From Nocardioides sp. Root1257 (lineage in GTDB: Bacteria; Actinomycetota; Actinomycetes; Propionibacteriales; Nocardioidaceae): a stretch of DNA of 64,000 bases. Each line of letters begins with the position of its first letter. Position 1 is the first letter of the stretch. The notes under the pieces are model-generated. The model was given only the letters and a program-made list of their open reading frames with translations. It was not told where the DNA came from and ran no database searches. Of the stretch, positions 1-8,715 are shown one piece after another. The translations under genes and the position numbers were made by a program. Location of the stretch: contig NZ_LMDV01000008.1 in assembly GCF_001425175.1 (NCBI RefSeq), positions 1,101,494 through 1,165,493 of the forward strand. The letters are read 5' to 3'.

Positions 1-227
1 GCGACGACCTGCACGCGGTCCACGCCCAGCTGACCGGACAGGTGCTGGCGCGGACGTCGGCCGACGACTCCGCGGAGGCGCGGATCGCCGCGTGGGAGGA
101 CGCCGAGTCGGTCGTCGTGCCCCGCGCGGTGGCGACGCTCGAGGAGATCTGCACGGACGACGCGGCCGACCTGGCGCGACTCTCGGTCGGGCTGCGGGTC
201 GTGCGGGGACTGCTCGCCTCCGGCTGA
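1..227 (+). CDS. NAD-specific glutamate dehydrogenase, C-terminal fragment
   Basis: The gene begins upstream of the window; about 74 C-terminal residues are readable from base 3 (DDLHAVHAQLTGQVLA, then RIAAWE, then LSVGLRVVRGLLASG and TGA). This resembles, from memory, the extreme C-terminus of the large (about 1,600 aa) NAD-dependent glutamate dehydrogenases of actinobacteria, which deaminate glutamate to 2-oxoglutarate in the cytoplasm. No catalytic residue lies in this piece, so the call rests on tail similarity alone. The ECF sigma gene follows after 33 bases. Confidence 0.6.
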   Translation, partial: DDLHAVHAQLTGQVLARTSADDSAEARIAAWEDAESVVVPRAVATLEEICTDDAADLARLSVGLRVVRGLLASG

Positions 228-260
228 TCGCGCGACGGGGCCAACCTCGGAGGACGTTCG

Positions 261-770
261 ATGCATCAGAGGGGTGTGGACTTCGACGAGTTCTTCCGGG
301 CGAGCTGGCCGCGTCTCTACCGGACGGCGTACGCCGTCGCCGGTGACGCGGCGTCGGCGGAGGACGCGCTCCAGGGTGCGTACATGAAGGCCTACGCCTC
401 CTGGCGTCGGGTCAGCCGGGCCGAGCACCCGGAGGCCTACGTCCGCAGGATCGTCGTCAACGAGATCCTCGGCACCCGCCGCCTCGGCTGGTGGCAGCGC
501 GAGCGACCCCACGCGGCGCCCGAGCCGCCAGGTCGGGTGGCGCCGCCGGACGTCGGGATCGTCCAGCACGATGCCGTGTGGAGCGCCGTGCAGGGTCTGC
601 CGCCGCGGCAGCGCGCCGTGGTCGTGCTGCGCTACTACGAGGACCTCTCCGAGGAGCAGATCGCCGAGGTCCTCGGCTGCTCCCGCGGGACGGTCAAGTC
701 CCAGGCCTCGGCCGCGCTCGCCAACCTGCGTCGCGACGCGGCCCACCTCTCGATCGGAGAACGCCCATGA
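261..770 (+). CDS. SigE-family ECF RNA polymerase sigma factor
   Basis: A 169-aa ECF sigma factor. Region 2 spans about residues 8-75 ([36 protein letters not shown]) and region 4 about 112-160 ([20 protein letters not shown], then [18 protein letters not shown], the helix-turn-helix that reads the -35). The length and the [16 protein letters not shown] block are typical of the actinobacterial SigE family. The ATG is preceded by GGAGG at 249-253. The stop overlaps the next start (ATGA), so the downstream membrane protein is probably its regulatory partner. Confidence 0.9.
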   Translation: MHQRGVDFDEFFRASWPRLYRTAYAVAGDAASAEDALQGAYMKAYASWRRVSRAEHPEAYVRRIVVNEILGTRRLGWWQRERPHAAPEPPGRVAPPDVGIVQHDAVWSAVQGLPPRQRAVVVLRYYEDLSEEQIAEVLGCSRGTVKSQASAALANLRRDAAHLSIGERP

Positions 771-1588
771 CCACCGACCTGCGCGAGCTGTTGCACGACG
801 AGATCGACCGCGTCATCGCCCCGCCCGGCGACCTGGACGCCGTCCGGGCCGGAGGGCAGCGCCTGCGTCGACGTCGAGGTGCCGCTGCCGTCGCCGGCGC
901 GGCCCTGGTCGTCGGTGCCGTCGTGGCGGGCTTCGCCGTCGGCGGGTCGACGGACCCGGGGTCCGAGCGCGGTGTCGACCCGGTCGGCAGGCTCGACTTC
1001 TCCCAGGGCCTGCGTGCGTACGCCGATCCGGGCGAGGTGATCCACCTGGGGGGACGCGAGTTCGGCGCGGCGCGGATGTCGTACCTGGACACCGACGCCG
1101 CGGCGACGCCGTACGGCGTGCTGTTCTACGACCGCGGGCGCCCGATGCTCCTCGAGGAGTCGGGGGTCAGCGTCGCCCTCGAGACCGACGTGGACGCCAC
1201 CCGGAGCCACCCGACCGCCAAGGCCGACTCCCAGTCGCCCCTCGTCGCCTACGGCGTCACCCGGGACGGTCAGGCCGAGGCGGTCGTCCGCGACCTGTCG
1301 TCGGACGAGCAGGTCGGGCGTCTCGCGGTCCCGCAGGGGACGATCATCGACGCGCTGGACGCCGGTGTCGTGTTCCTCCGCACGGACGACGGGACGACCA
1401 CGTGGGACCCGAGGACGGGCGAGACCCAGGACCTCGCCGGGCCGGAGACGCGCGTCGCCGACGTGCGCAACGGCGTCCTGCTGTACGACGGCCCCGCGCC
1501 CGACGGTCCGGCGGCTGCGGCGTACCGGCTGGTGAAGGGGACCGTCGACGCACAGCTCACCTTCGACGGCGGGCACGTCCTGGACTGA
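767..1588 (+). CDS. Membrane-anchored partner of the sigma factor, truncated by in-frame TGA
   Basis: This 273-aa protein is translationally coupled to the sigma gene by an ATGA overlap. It has a short cytoplasmic N-terminus ([16 protein letters not shown]), an Arg-rich stretch, one membrane helix at about residues 41-63 ([20 protein letters not shown]) and an exported beta-propeller-like region. That layout fits actinobacterial proteins encoded beside SigE-type factors. No zinc-binding anti-sigma motif (HxxxCxxC) is visible, so an anti-sigma role is inferred from position. The TGA at 1586-1588 falls where homologous text appears to continue in the same frame to 1816, so the protein is probably truncated. 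Confidence 0.75.
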   Translation: MTTDLRELLHDEIDRVIAPPGDLDAVRAGGQRLRRRRGAAAVAGAALVVGAVVAGFAVGGSTDPGSERGVDPVGRLDFSQGLRAYADPGEVIHLGGREFGAARMSYLDTDAAATPYGVLFYDRGRPMLLEESGVSVALETDVDATRSHPTAKADSQSPLVAYGVTRDGQAEAVVRDLSSDEQVGRLAVPQGTIIDALDAGVVFLRTDDGTTTWDPRTGETQDLAGPETRVADVRNGVLLYDGPAPDGPAAAAYRLVKGTVDAQLTFDGGHVLD

Positions 1589-1816
1589 TCCCCGGTCCTC
1601 GCCTCGACGACAGGAGGAGCGCCCCTGCGCCTCGACGTCCCGAAGGGCGTCCAGTTCTTCACCATCGACACCGACGGCTCCGTGCTCGCGGCGGTGCGCG
1701 GCTCGCGGCCGAAGGCGACCGTGTACGACTGCGAGCTCCCGTCGGGGTCGTGCGAGCGCCTGGGCACGATCGCCGGTCGCGGTGGCGACCCGGAGTTCAT
1801 CGGCAACGACATGTGA
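1589..1816 (+). pseudogene. In-frame 3' remainder of the interrupted sigma-partner gene
   Basis: Directly after the TGA, the same frame stays open for 75 codons and reads like protein: [54 protein letters not shown], ending FIGNDM. Codon usage is typical of coding DNA here (GC-rich third positions). I recall FIGNDM-like ends from related propeller proteins, which suggests the ancestral gene ran 767-1816 (349 codons) and that TGA replaced a sense codon, most simply TGG. A sequencing error is the other possibility. Confidence 0.65.
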
Positions 1817-1836
1817 CCGTCGGTAGGCTGCCGGGC

Positions 1837-3219
1837 ATGGACCTGGCCGGGGTGGCGGAGATCGCGCGCACGGCCGCTGGTGGCACGCACGGCGCTCGCC
1901 AGGCGGCCGAGGCCGCACTCGCCCGCATCGCCGACCGCGACCCTGACCTCAACGCCTTCTCGCGGGTGCTCGCCGAGGAGGCGCTGGCGGAGGCCGACGC
2001 CCGTGACGCCGCGCTCGCGGCGGGGCAGGCGCCCGGCCCGCTGCACGGCGTACCGATCGCCATCAAGGAGGAGATCGACGTCGCCGGCACGGTGACGACC
2101 TTCGGCGGCGAGGGCAACTCGACGCCCGTCGCCGACGACGCCGAGGTCGTACGACGGCTGCGGGCCGCGGGCGCCGTGGTCATCGGCAAGACGACGATGC
2201 CGGAGTTCGGCGCCTTCCCGTTCACGGAGTCGGTCTCGCGCGGCATCACCCGCAACCCGTGGGACCGGACCCGCACACCCGGCGGCTCCAGCGGCGGTAC
2301 GGCGGTCGCCGTCGCCTCGGGCATGGTGCCGGTCGGCATCGGCGGCGACGGCGGTGGCTCCATCCGGATCCCCAGCGCGAGCTGCGGGCTCTTCGGGCTC
2401 AAGCCGCAACGCGGTCGGGTGACCACCGCGCCGCACCCGCACCTCTGGTTCGCGCTCGGCACCGCCGGCCCCCTGACTCGCTCCGTGCGCGACAGCGCGC
2501 TGGTCTACGACGCCATCCGCGGCAACGTCGAGGGCGACCTCTACACCGCGAGCGGGGACGAGCCCTTCGTCGACGCCGCCGAGCGGGAGCCCGGGCGGCT
2601 GCGGATCGGCTGGTCGGTCAAGCCGGTGTCGCTGGGGGTGAGGCCGGACCCCGTCCACGTGCGGGCCGTCGAGGACACCGCGCGGCTGCTCGCCGACCTC
2701 GGCCACGACGTACGACCCGTCGAGCCGCGGTACCCGGACCCGACCGCGGCGTTCGTCCCGCAGTTCTTCGCCGGCATCCGCGCCGAGGCCGCGCTCGTCG
2801 AGCACTACGACCGGCTCGAGCGCCGCACCCGCGAGACCTGCCGGCTCGGCTCGTGGGTCTCGCCCCGGGTGGTCGAGTGGGCACTCGGGCAGACCGAGAA
2901 GGTGTCGACCAAGGCCAACCGGGTCTTCCAGGACGTCGACGTCCTGCTGACGCCGGCGATCGCGCACCGGCCGCCCCCGGTCGGTCGGCTCGACGGTGGC
3001 GGCACGGTCCGCGCCTCGCTCCGGTCGATGCCGTCGATCGCGTACGCCGCGATCTGGAACGTTGCCGGCAACCCCGCCGCGTCGGTGCCCTGCGGGACCG
3101 CCGCCGACGGCCTGCCGGTCGCCGTCCAGCTCGTCGGCCGCACCGACGACGAGGCCACGCTCTTCTCGCTCGCCGCCCAGCTGGAGCGGGCCCGGCCCTG
3201 GCCGTTGGTGACACCGTGA
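1837..3219 (+). CDS. Amidase (amidase-signature family)
   Basis: A 460-aa amidase-signature hydrolase that would cleave carboxamides to acid and ammonia or amine in the cytoplasm. The Ser-cisSer-Lys triad is visible: Lys77 in [12 protein letters not shown], the GGSSGG motif at 149-154 supplying the cis-Ser, and Ser175 in [11 protein letters not shown]. Length fits the family. It could be annotated GatA-like, but no gatB or gatC is adjacent, so a stand-alone amidase of unknown substrate is likelier. The next gene's GTG overlaps its stop. Confidence 0.9.
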   Translation: MDLAGVAEIARTAAGGTHGARQAAEAALARIADRDPDLNAFSRVLAEEALAEADARDAALAAGQAPGPLHGVPIAIKEEIDVAGTVTTFGGEGNSTPVADDAEVVRRLRAAGAVVIGKTTMPEFGAFPFTESVSRGITRNPWDRTRTPGGSSGGTAVAVASGMVPVGIGGDGGGSIRIPSASCGLFGLKPQRGRVTTAPHPHLWFALGTAGPLTRSVRDSALVYDAIRGNVEGDLYTASGDEPFVDAAEREPGRLRIGWSVKPVSLGVRPDPVHVRAVEDTARLLADLGHDVRPVEPRYPDPTAAFVPQFFAGIRAEAALVEHYDRLERRTRETCRLGSWVSPRVVEWALGQTEKVSTKANRVFQDVDVLLTPAIAHRPPPVGRLDGGGTVRASLRSMPSIAYAAIWNVAGNPAASVPCGTAADGLPVAVQLVGRTDDEATLFSLAAQLERARPWPLVTP

Positions 3220-3620
3220 CGGCCACCGTCGCCTCGATCACGCTCGACTGTGCCGACGCCCTGGTGGTCGGCCGGTTCTGGTCGGAGGTGCTCGGCCGAC
3301 CGCTCGACGACGGCGCCTCGAGCGACTTCGCGGCCATCGACTTCGCAGGTCGTCGCGACACGACGGGCTGGGCGGCGCTCGGGCCGGGCGACCAGCCGAC
3401 CTGGCTCTTCGTGCGGGTGCCGGAGCCCAAGACCGCCAAGAACCGGCTGCACCTGGACCTCGCGGCGCCCGACGTCGAGGCGGAGGTCGCCCGCCTCGTC
3501 GGGCTCGGCGCGACCCGCGTCGCAGACACCGACGAGTTCGGCTACACCTGGACCGTGATGGCCGACCCCGAGGGCAACGAGTTCTGCGTGGCTACAGCAA
3601 CATCGACACCGCCGCGCTGA
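3216..3620 (+). CDS. VOC-family (glyoxalase-like) protein
   Basis: A 134-aa protein with one glyoxalase/bleomycin-resistance-type fold: an N-terminal strand and helix ([20 protein letters not shown], a typical opening), an [15 protein letters not shown] segment and a closing [11 protein letters not shown] strand. Substrate cannot be predicted. It starts at a GTG overlapping the amidase stop (GTGA), so the two are probably co-transcribed. Its 3' end overlaps the convergent TauE/SafE gene by 29 bases. Confidence 0.85.
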   Translation: MTATVASITLDCADALVVGRFWSEVLGRPLDDGASSDFAAIDFAGRRDTTGWAALGPGDQPTWLFVRVPEPKTAKNRLHLDLAAPDVEAEVARLVGLGATRVADTDEFGYTWTVMADPEGNEFCVATATSTPPR

Positions 3621-4353
3621 CGCCGACCACCACGATCAGGCCACGCAGGACGGTCGGGTTGAGCCGGCGGCCGACCCGCGCGCCGACGTACCCACCGACC
3701 ACCGAGCCCGCCGCGAGCAGCGCGACGGCGGTCCAGTCGAGCTCCGCGACCGCGATGAAGATGACGCTCGCGACCAGGTTGCTGGCGAGGATCGCCAGCG
3801 TCTTGAGGGCGTTGAGGATCCGGAACTCGAGGTTCGACCCGAAGCCGAGCACCGCCATCATCATCACGCCGGAACCGGCGCCGAAGTAGCCGCCGTACAC
3901 GCCGACGAGGGTGGAGAAGAACGTCGTGGTGGGGGAGAGCCGGGTGCGCTCGTGGGGTGCCTCGGCGGCCGTCTTCCGCAGCCAGCCGCTGATCCGGGGC
4001 TGGGCCCCCACGAGCAGGCAGGTGCCGAGGATCAGCCACGGGACGACCGCCTCGAACACCCCGGGCGGCAGCGCGAGCAGCAGCACGGCGCCGCCGACCG
4101 CCCCGAGGGCGCAGGTGCCGATGATCGTGGCCGTGACGACGGGGTGCTCCCGGAGTTCCGCGCGGTAGCCGATCGAACCGGTGATCGCGCCCGGGGTGAG
4201 CCCGACCGTGTTGGAGGCGTTGGCCACGACCGGCGGGAGCCCGACGGCCAGCAGGATCGGGAAGCTGAGCAGCGACGCGACCCCGACCGTGGAGGTCATG
4301 ATCCCCGCTCCGAGGCCCGCCCCGAGGACGGCGAGGTGTTCCAGGCCGGTCAC
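3592..4353 (-). CDS. Sulfite exporter TauE/SafE-family membrane protein
   Basis: A roughly 253-aa multi-pass membrane protein, about eight hydrophobic segments arranged as two related halves. The first half opens with GAGLGAGIMTSTVGVASLL and TPGAITG and the second with GVYGGYFGAGSGVMMMAVLG, the repeated Gly/Pro-rich signature of the TauE/SafE (DUF81) family, which exports organosulfur or other anions. The frame is open further upstream (to 4545), but that extension is hydrophilic and overlaps the divergent permease gene, so the GTG at 4353 was chosen. Its end overlaps the convergent VOC gene. Confidence 0.85.
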   Translation of the reverse strand: MTGLEHLAVLGAGLGAGIMTSTVGVASLLSFPILLAVGLPPVVANASNTVGLTPGAITGSIGYRAELREHPVVTATIIGTCALGAVGGAVLLLALPPGVFEAVVPWLILGTCLLVGAQPRISGWLRKTAAEAPHERTRLSPTTTFFSTLVGVYGGYFGAGSGVMMMAVLGFGSNLEFRILNALKTLAILASNLVASVIFIAVAELDWTAVALLAAGSVVGGYVGARVGRRLNPTVLRGLIVVVGVSAAVSMLL

Positions 4354-4423
4354 CGGGTAACCGTAGACGAAGCCGCTCGTGTGAGCGGGGTCACTCGGGA
4401 CCCCTGCGCGCGGCCGTGAAGGG

Positions 4424-5722
4424 ATGGCCCGCATGGGACCGGAATGGGTAGCGATCATCGCGCTCGTCGCACTGTTCGTCATCGGCACGGTGCTGCCGAT
4501 CAACATGGGAGCGTTGGCGTACGTCGCTGCGTGGTTGGTCGGCATGTACTCGCTGAACCTCGATGAGAAGGAGATCCTCGCCGGTGTCAGCGGTGACCTG
4601 ATCCTGACCTTGATCGGGGTGACCTACCTCTTCGCGATCGCGCGCAACAACGGCACCGTCGACCTGATCGTGCAAGGGGCGGTGCGCGGTGTCGGTGGCC
4701 GGGTCGCGCTGATCCCGTGGGTGATGTTCGCGGTGACCGCGGTGCTGACCGCGATCGGTGCGGTCAGCCCGGCCGCGTGCGCGATCATCGGCCCGATCGC
4801 GCTGGGCTTCGCCGGGCGCTACGGCATCAGCCCACTGATGATGGGCATGCTCGTCGTGCACGGCGCCCAGGCCGGCGGGTTCTCGCCGATCAGCATCTAC
4901 GGCACGATCACCAACTCGGTGATGCGCGAGAACGACCTGCCCAACAGCGAGCTCACGATCTTCCTGTCCAGCCTGGTGATCAACACGATCATGGCGGCGA
5001 TCCTCTTCTTCGTGCTCGGCGGCCGGCGCCTGTGGTCGCTGCGGATCGACCCGTCGGAGGAGGAGCCCGAGGGCAGTGGCCCGGGTGGCTCCGGGGGAGG
5101 GACGGCCGTCGCCACCCGGACCGTCGTCACCCGCGACCAGGTGCTGACGTTGATCGCGTTCGTCGGGGTCGCCGTCGTCGCGCTGGCCTTCGACAAGAAC
5201 ATCGGCTTCGTCGCGATCACCGCGGCGGTCATCCTCTCGATGCTCGCGCCGGAGCAGAACAAGGACACGGTCAAGCAGATCGCCTGGCCGACCGTCCTGC
5301 TGGTCGCCGGCGTCAGCACCTACGCGACGATCCTCGAGACCGCCGGGTCGCCGGAGTTCGTCGGCAACTGGGCCGCCGGCCTCGGCACGGCCGTCCTCGG
5401 CGCGCTGATCCTCTGCTACGTGGGCGGCGTCGTCTCGGCGTTCGCGTCGTCGACGGCACTGCTCCCGGTGATCATCCCGATCGCGATCCCGCTGATCGCC
5501 GACGGCGGCGTCAGCGCCGGGCTCTTCGTGGCCGCGCTCGCGGTGTCCTCGACGATCGTCGACGTCAGCCCGTTCTCGACCAACGGCGCGCTCATGCTCG
5601 CGAACCGCCCGGACTCGATCGGCGAGCAGACCTACTACAAGCAGATCCTCACCTACAGCGTGATCGTCGTGCTGGTCGGACCGCTGCTGGTGTGGACGGC
5701 GCTGGTGCTGCCGGGCTGGTGA
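4424..5722 (+). CDS. SLC13/MatC-type permease
   Basis: A 432-aa integral membrane protein with about 11-12 hydrophobic segments and a hydrophilic central loop rich in Glu, Gly and Ser (residues about 210-235). The N-terminal half (INMGALAYVAAWLVG, then GAVSPAACAIIGPIAL) matches the MatC-like part of the SLC13 family, which imports di- or tricarboxylates; the second half repeats the layout with VSPFSTNGALMLANRP. A second in-frame ATG at 4433 is an equally plausible start. It is transcribed away from the TauE/SafE gene, so 4354-4423 must hold both promoters. Substrate unknown. Confidence 0.85.
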   Translation: MARMGPEWVAIIALVALFVIGTVLPINMGALAYVAAWLVGMYSLNLDEKEILAGVSGDLILTLIGVTYLFAIARNNGTVDLIVQGAVRGVGGRVALIPWVMFAVTAVLTAIGAVSPAACAIIGPIALGFAGRYGISPLMMGMLVVHGAQAGGFSPISIYGTITNSVMRENDLPNSELTIFLSSLVINTIMAAILFFVLGGRRLWSLRIDPSEEEPEGSGPGGSGGGTAVATRTVVTRDQVLTLIAFVGVAVVALAFDKNIGFVAITAAVILSMLAPEQNKDTVKQIAWPTVLLVAGVSTYATILETAGSPEFVGNWAAGLGTAVLGALILCYVGGVVSAFASSTALLPVIIPIAIPLIADGGVSAGLFVAALAVSSTIVDVSPFSTNGALMLANRPDSIGEQTYYKQILTYSVIVVLVGPLLVWTALVLPGW

Positions 5723-6535
5723 TCAGGCGATCGCGACCAGGTGGGCGATCACGACCGGTGCCACCGCCTTGGACCTGATGATGTGGGACTGTCCGGGAAG
5801 AACGTGCAGCTCGCCGTCGGGTACGGCGGCGGCCAGGGCCGCCTGCCCGTTGCGCATGTAGGTGGGGCTCTTGCCGCCGGTGAGCGCCAGGGTCGGGCAG
5901 CGGACCCCGTCGTAGTAGCCGGTCGGCAGGGGCTCGCCCTGCTCGAACGGCACCACCATCGACAGGTCGTGGGGGAGCGTGTGGGCGACGGCGGTCAGCT
6001 TCCGCCACACGGGGAGCAGGCGCGTCACGGCGACCACGGGGCCCGGTGCGCCGACGGTCCTCATGAACAGCCGCACCGCGTCGCCGCGACGGTCGTCGTC
6101 GACCATCGCCTGCAGCTGGTCCGGCAGGTCGAGGTCGTTGGGGGCATGGGTGTCGTCGATGATGAGCGGCACCTCGTAGGTGATGAGCCGGTCGATCGCG
6201 ACGTCCCGACGAGCGGCCTCGAGGGCGAGCGCACCTCCCGACGAGGAGCCGAAGACGTGGGCGTGGCCGCCCGCGGCCGCGATGACGGCGGCGAGGTCCT
6301 CGACCTCGCGCTCCACGTCGTACGCCGTGGCGCCGGCGTCGCTCTCCCCGCGACCGCGTCGGTCGTAGACGTGCACGGTGAAGGAGTCCTGGAGCGCCTC
6401 GGCGAGGTCGCGGGACGGCCCCATCGTGCGGCTGCAGAGCGCGCCGTCGACGACGACGAGGGCCGGGCCGGCGCCGCGGGTCTCGTACGCGATGCGGGTG
6501 CCGTCCGCGGAGACGGCGTACTGCGTGGTGGTCAT
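5723..6535 (-). CDS. Alpha/beta-fold hydrolase
   Basis: A 270-aa alpha/beta hydrolase. The oxyanion region (GAGPALVVVDGALCS), the YDRRGRGESD turn, the nucleophile elbow GSSSGG (Ser) and a late His in PGQSHIIRSKAVAP are visible, with an acid residue probably in the strand before LTGGKSP. The ATG at 6535 overlaps the stop of the sigma gene upstream (ATGA), making it the third gene of the YciI-ECF42 operon. Substrate cannot be inferred. The frame is open far upstream, but only as a shadow of the sigma gene. Confidence 0.88.
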   Translation of the reverse strand: MTTTQYAVSADGTRIAYETRGAGPALVVVDGALCSRTMGPSRDLAEALQDSFTVHVYDRRGRGESDAGATAYDVEREVEDLAAVIAAAGGHAHVFGSSSGGALALEAARRDVAIDRLITYEVPLIIDDTHAPNDLDLPDQLQAMVDDDRRGDAVRLFMRTVGAPGPVVAVTRLLPVWRKLTAVAHTLPHDLSMVVPFEQGEPLPTGYYDGVRCPTLALTGGKSPTYMRNGQAALAAAVPDGELHVLPGQSHIIRSKAVAPVVIAHLVAIA

Positions 6536-7788
6536 GAGCTCTCCTCGGCGCGCCTGCTGAGCAGCGCGCGCTCGTCGTCGTTGCGGGTCAGGGCGGCGGC
6601 CTCGCGGAACGCCGCGGCCGCCTCGGTGCTGCGTCCGGCGCGTGCGAGCAGGTCGGCACGGACGGCGATCGTCAGGTGCGAGCCCGCGAGTGCGGGGTGG
6701 TCCCGGACCGCGTCGATGATCGCCAGGCCGGCAGCGGCGCCGTGGGCGCGGCCGTGCGCGACCGCGCGGTTCACCTCCACCACCGGTCCGGGGGCGGCGA
6801 CGGCGAGGATGTCGTACAGGCGCGCGATCTCCGCCCAGTCGGTGTCCTCCGGCCGGCGGGCGCGGGCGTGGCAGGCGGCGATGGACGCCTGGAGGACGTA
6901 GGTGCCGACGGGGTGCCCGGCGAGCCCGAGCCGCTCCGCCTGCGCGAGGGCCGCCTGGCCGCGTCGGACCAGCAGCTGGTCCCACCGGCGGCGGTCCTGG
7001 TCCTCGAGCAGGACCGGTCGGCCGTCGGTGTCCTGCCGGGCCGCCAGCCGGGAGCCCTGGAGCTCGAGCAGCGCCTGGAGGCCGTGGACCTCGGGGTCGT
7101 CGGGCACCAGGCCGGCGAGGATCCGGGCCAGCCGCATCGCCTCCAGGCACAGGTCGGGCCGGGTCCAGTCCGGGCCGCTGCTCGCGGCGTACCCCTCGTT
7201 GAAGATCAGGTAGACGACGGCCATCACGTCGGCGACACGCGCCCGGCGCTCGGACCCGGTCGGCATCTCGAGGGTGGCGCCGGCATCGGCGAGCTGCCGC
7301 TTCGCCCGGGAGATGCGCTGCCCCATGGTCGCGTCCTTGACCAGGTAGGCGCGGGCGATCTCCGGGGTGGTGAGACCTCCGACGAGACGCAGCGTCAGGG
7401 CGGTCCGAGACTCGGGCGCGAGCACCGGGTGGCAGCTGAGGAAGGCGAGCCGCAGCACGTCGTCCTCGATGAAGTCCGGCTCGGGCATCTCCTCCCCCTC
7501 TCCGTGGATCGCGAGGTCGTGCGCGAGCTCCGTCGTACGCCGGCGCAGGGTGTCGTTGCGGCGGAACGCGTCGATCGCCCGCCGCTTGGCGACCGCCATC
7601 AGCCAGGCGCCCGGGTTGCTCGGGACGCCCGCGTCGGGCCACTGCTCGAGGGCGGCGACGAGGGCGTCCTGGGCGAGGTCCTCCGCGAGGTCGAGGTCGC
7701 GGGTGATCCGGGTCAGGGCGGCGACGAGCCGGACCGACTCGTGCCGCCAGACCGCGGTGATGGCCTCCTGCGTGGGCTGGTCGCTCAC
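6532..7788 (-). CDS. ECF42-type RNA polymerase sigma factor with C-terminal extension
   Basis: A 418-aa sigma factor, over twice the usual ECF length. Residues 1-175 hold sigma regions 2 and 4 (DLAEDLAQDALVAALEQWP, GAWLMAVAKRRAIDAFRR, then LTTPEIARAYLVKDATMGQR). The rest is the helical DUF6596/TPR-like extension (YLIFNEGYAASSG, LLELQGSRLAARQD, EVNRAVAHGRAHG) that defines ECF42. ECF42 factors are known to sit beside DGPF/YciI genes and to be controlled by their extension and not by an anti-sigma factor. Both hallmarks are seen here. A candidate promoter lies ahead of the YciI gene. Confidence 0.93.
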   Translation of the reverse strand: MSDQPTQEAITAVWRHESVRLVAALTRITRDLDLAEDLAQDALVAALEQWPDAGVPSNPGAWLMAVAKRRAIDAFRRNDTLRRRTTELAHDLAIHGEGEEMPEPDFIEDDVLRLAFLSCHPVLAPESRTALTLRLVGGLTTPEIARAYLVKDATMGQRISRAKRQLADAGATLEMPTGSERRARVADVMAVVYLIFNEGYAASSGPDWTRPDLCLEAMRLARILAGLVPDDPEVHGLQALLELQGSRLAARQDTDGRPVLLEDQDRRRWDQLLVRRGQAALAQAERLGLAGHPVGTYVLQASIAACHARARRPEDTDWAEIARLYDILAVAAPGPVVEVNRAVAHGRAHGAAAGLAIIDAVRDHPALAGSHLTIAVRADLLARAGRSTEAAAAFREAAALTRNDDERALLSRRAEESS

Positions 7789-7791
7789 CGC

Positions 7792-8151
7792 CTAGTTGTC
7801 CGGGCCCCAGATCGGCCGGACCTCGACGGCACCGTTCCAGCCCGGCCAGTGCTGCTGGTGCAGCTCGAGCACGCGGCGCGCACCTTCGACGGCCTCCTCC
7901 TGGGTCCGGGCCTCGACGATCGAGAAGCCGCCGACGATCTCCTTCGCCTCGGCGTACGGCCCGTCGGTCGTGGTGATCGCCCCCTCGGTCAGCCGGAGCT
8001 CCACGACCTGCTCACCCCCGCCCAGCCCGCCGGCCAGGATCATCGAGCCGTCGGCGAACGCCCGGCCCATCTCGGCGTCCATCGCCTCGAACAGCGCCGG
8101 CGGCGCCTCGCCCACGTCCGGGGCCATCTTCACGAACACCATGTAGCGCAT
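7792..8151 (-). CDS. YciI/DGPF-domain protein
   Basis: A 119-aa single-domain YciI-like protein: MRYMVFVKM opens the ferredoxin-like fold, followed by the GGLGGGEQ turn, DGPYAEAKEIVGGF (the DGPF-type motif, here DGPY) and VRPIWGPDN at the end. Its function is unknown; the family accompanies ECF42 sigma factors and is a usual target of them. It is the first gene of a three-gene minus-strand operon, with a 3-base gap before the sigma gene. Confidence 0.92.
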   Translation of the reverse strand: MRYMVFVKMAPDVGEAPPALFEAMDAEMGRAFADGSMILAGGLGGGEQVVELRLTEGAITTTDGPYAEAKEIVGGFSIVEARTQEEAVEGARRVLELHQQHWPGWNGAVEVRPIWGPDN

Positions 8152-8194
8152 CTGGTTCTCCTGGGGGTCTCGGTGCTGCTGTCACCCACACGTC

Positions 8195-8218
8195 GGTCGA
8201 ACTCTTCCGGTTTCGACA
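8195..8218 (-). promoter_or_regulatory. Candidate ECF42-type promoter
   Basis: Read on the minus strand, TGTCGA (8218-8213) is followed after 13 bases by CGACC (8199-8195), about 45 bases before the YciI start. ECF42 promoters are described with TGTCGA near -35 and CGA(C/T)C near -10, so this would give autoregulation. The spacing is my count and no start site is known. Confidence 0.45.
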
Positions 8219-8254
8219 CCGACGTGCCACCGATCTCATCGGTGGTCGTCGGTC

Positions 8255-8358
8255 GCTCCGGTGGTTGAGGAAGGCGCGGACGCCGCTCTGGTGGTTGTGG
8301 AAGGCGCGGACGCCGCTCCGGTGGTTGAGGAGGCGCGCTAGCGCCGTCTCGAAACCCC
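8255..8358 (+). repeat. Tandem 30-bp GGTGGTTGAGG repeats ending in a palindromic unit
   Basis: GTGGTTGAGG, GTGGTTGTGG and GTGGTTGAGG start at 8261, 8291 and 8321, an exact 30-base period, each followed by an (A)AGGCGCG block. The last copy continues into AGCGCCGTCTCGAAACC, which folds back on GGTTGAGGAGGCGC. The same palindromic form recurs at 47201-47240 and a diverged copy at 8565-8600, so this is a dispersed REP-like family. The units touch each other without spacers. Confidence 0.85.
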
Positions 8359-8564
8359 CGAAGCCGAGGCAGGGCGGCGACCTCGGCTTGCGGGTCCGTC
8401 GTGGCTTGCTCGCCGACAGGCTGGCTACGCGGGCACGGCGGGCTCGGGTCGGCGTCGTTTCCCGGCCTGCGGGTGGCCTGCGGGTGGCCTTCGGTGGGCG
8501 TCAGCGAACAGCGGGGAAGATCTGGTGCACCAGGTGGATCAGACCTTCCCTGCAACCCGCGATC

Positions 8565-8600
8565 GGTGGTTGAGGTGCGGGCGGAGCGAGCCTGAAGCCA
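8565..8600 (+). repeat. Diverged GGTGGTTGAGG dispersed repeat
   Basis: CGGTGGTTGAGG is followed by TGCGGGCGGAGCGAGCCTGAAGCC. The first 12 bases match the copies at 8260 and 47200, and the GCGGAGCGAGCCT part resembles a second, non-GGCGCC subtype of the repeat. It shows only weak self-complementarity and looks like a decayed copy. Confidence 0.55.
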
Positions 8601-8715
8601 TCCCACCGACAACCCGAACCGGTGCCCGAAGATAGATGATAAAAGTTCCCAGACCCCTGTGAATATGGGGGTTCTGAGCCTCTCAGTGTCGGTGGTGCCT
8701 GGGAGAATTCTTCTC

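Larger units (their letters stand above)
8152..8715. other. 564-bp gene-poor, repeat-rich interval
   Basis: I see no credible gene here. Contents in order: the candidate ECF42 promoter; a perfect 8-bp hairpin CCACCGAT-CTC-ATCGGTGG (8227-8245); three adjacent 30-bp direct repeats ending in a hairpin (8255-8358); an 11-bp tandem pair GGCCTGCGGGT near 8465-8487; a nested hairpin with arms GGGAAGATCTG and CAGACCTTCCC (8514-8550) around the palindrome CTGGTGCACCAG; a degenerate copy of the GGTGGTTGAGG repeat (8565-8600); and an AT-richer stretch (8630-8670) that probably holds the HNH gene promoter. Confidence 0.7.

Noticed and set aside
1586..1588. Selenocysteine decoding of the in-frame TGA
   Set aside because: No selenocysteine insertion element is evident, the protein type has no redox role, and a TGG-to-TGA change is simpler.
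1837..3219. GatA subunit of the tRNA amidotransferase
   Set aside because: gatB and gatC are not adjacent, and the neighbours are unrelated, so a stand-alone amidase is the safer call.
8255..8358. Possible CRISPR array because of the exact 30-base period
   Set aside because: Units are directly adjacent with no unique spacers, and no cas gene is present.
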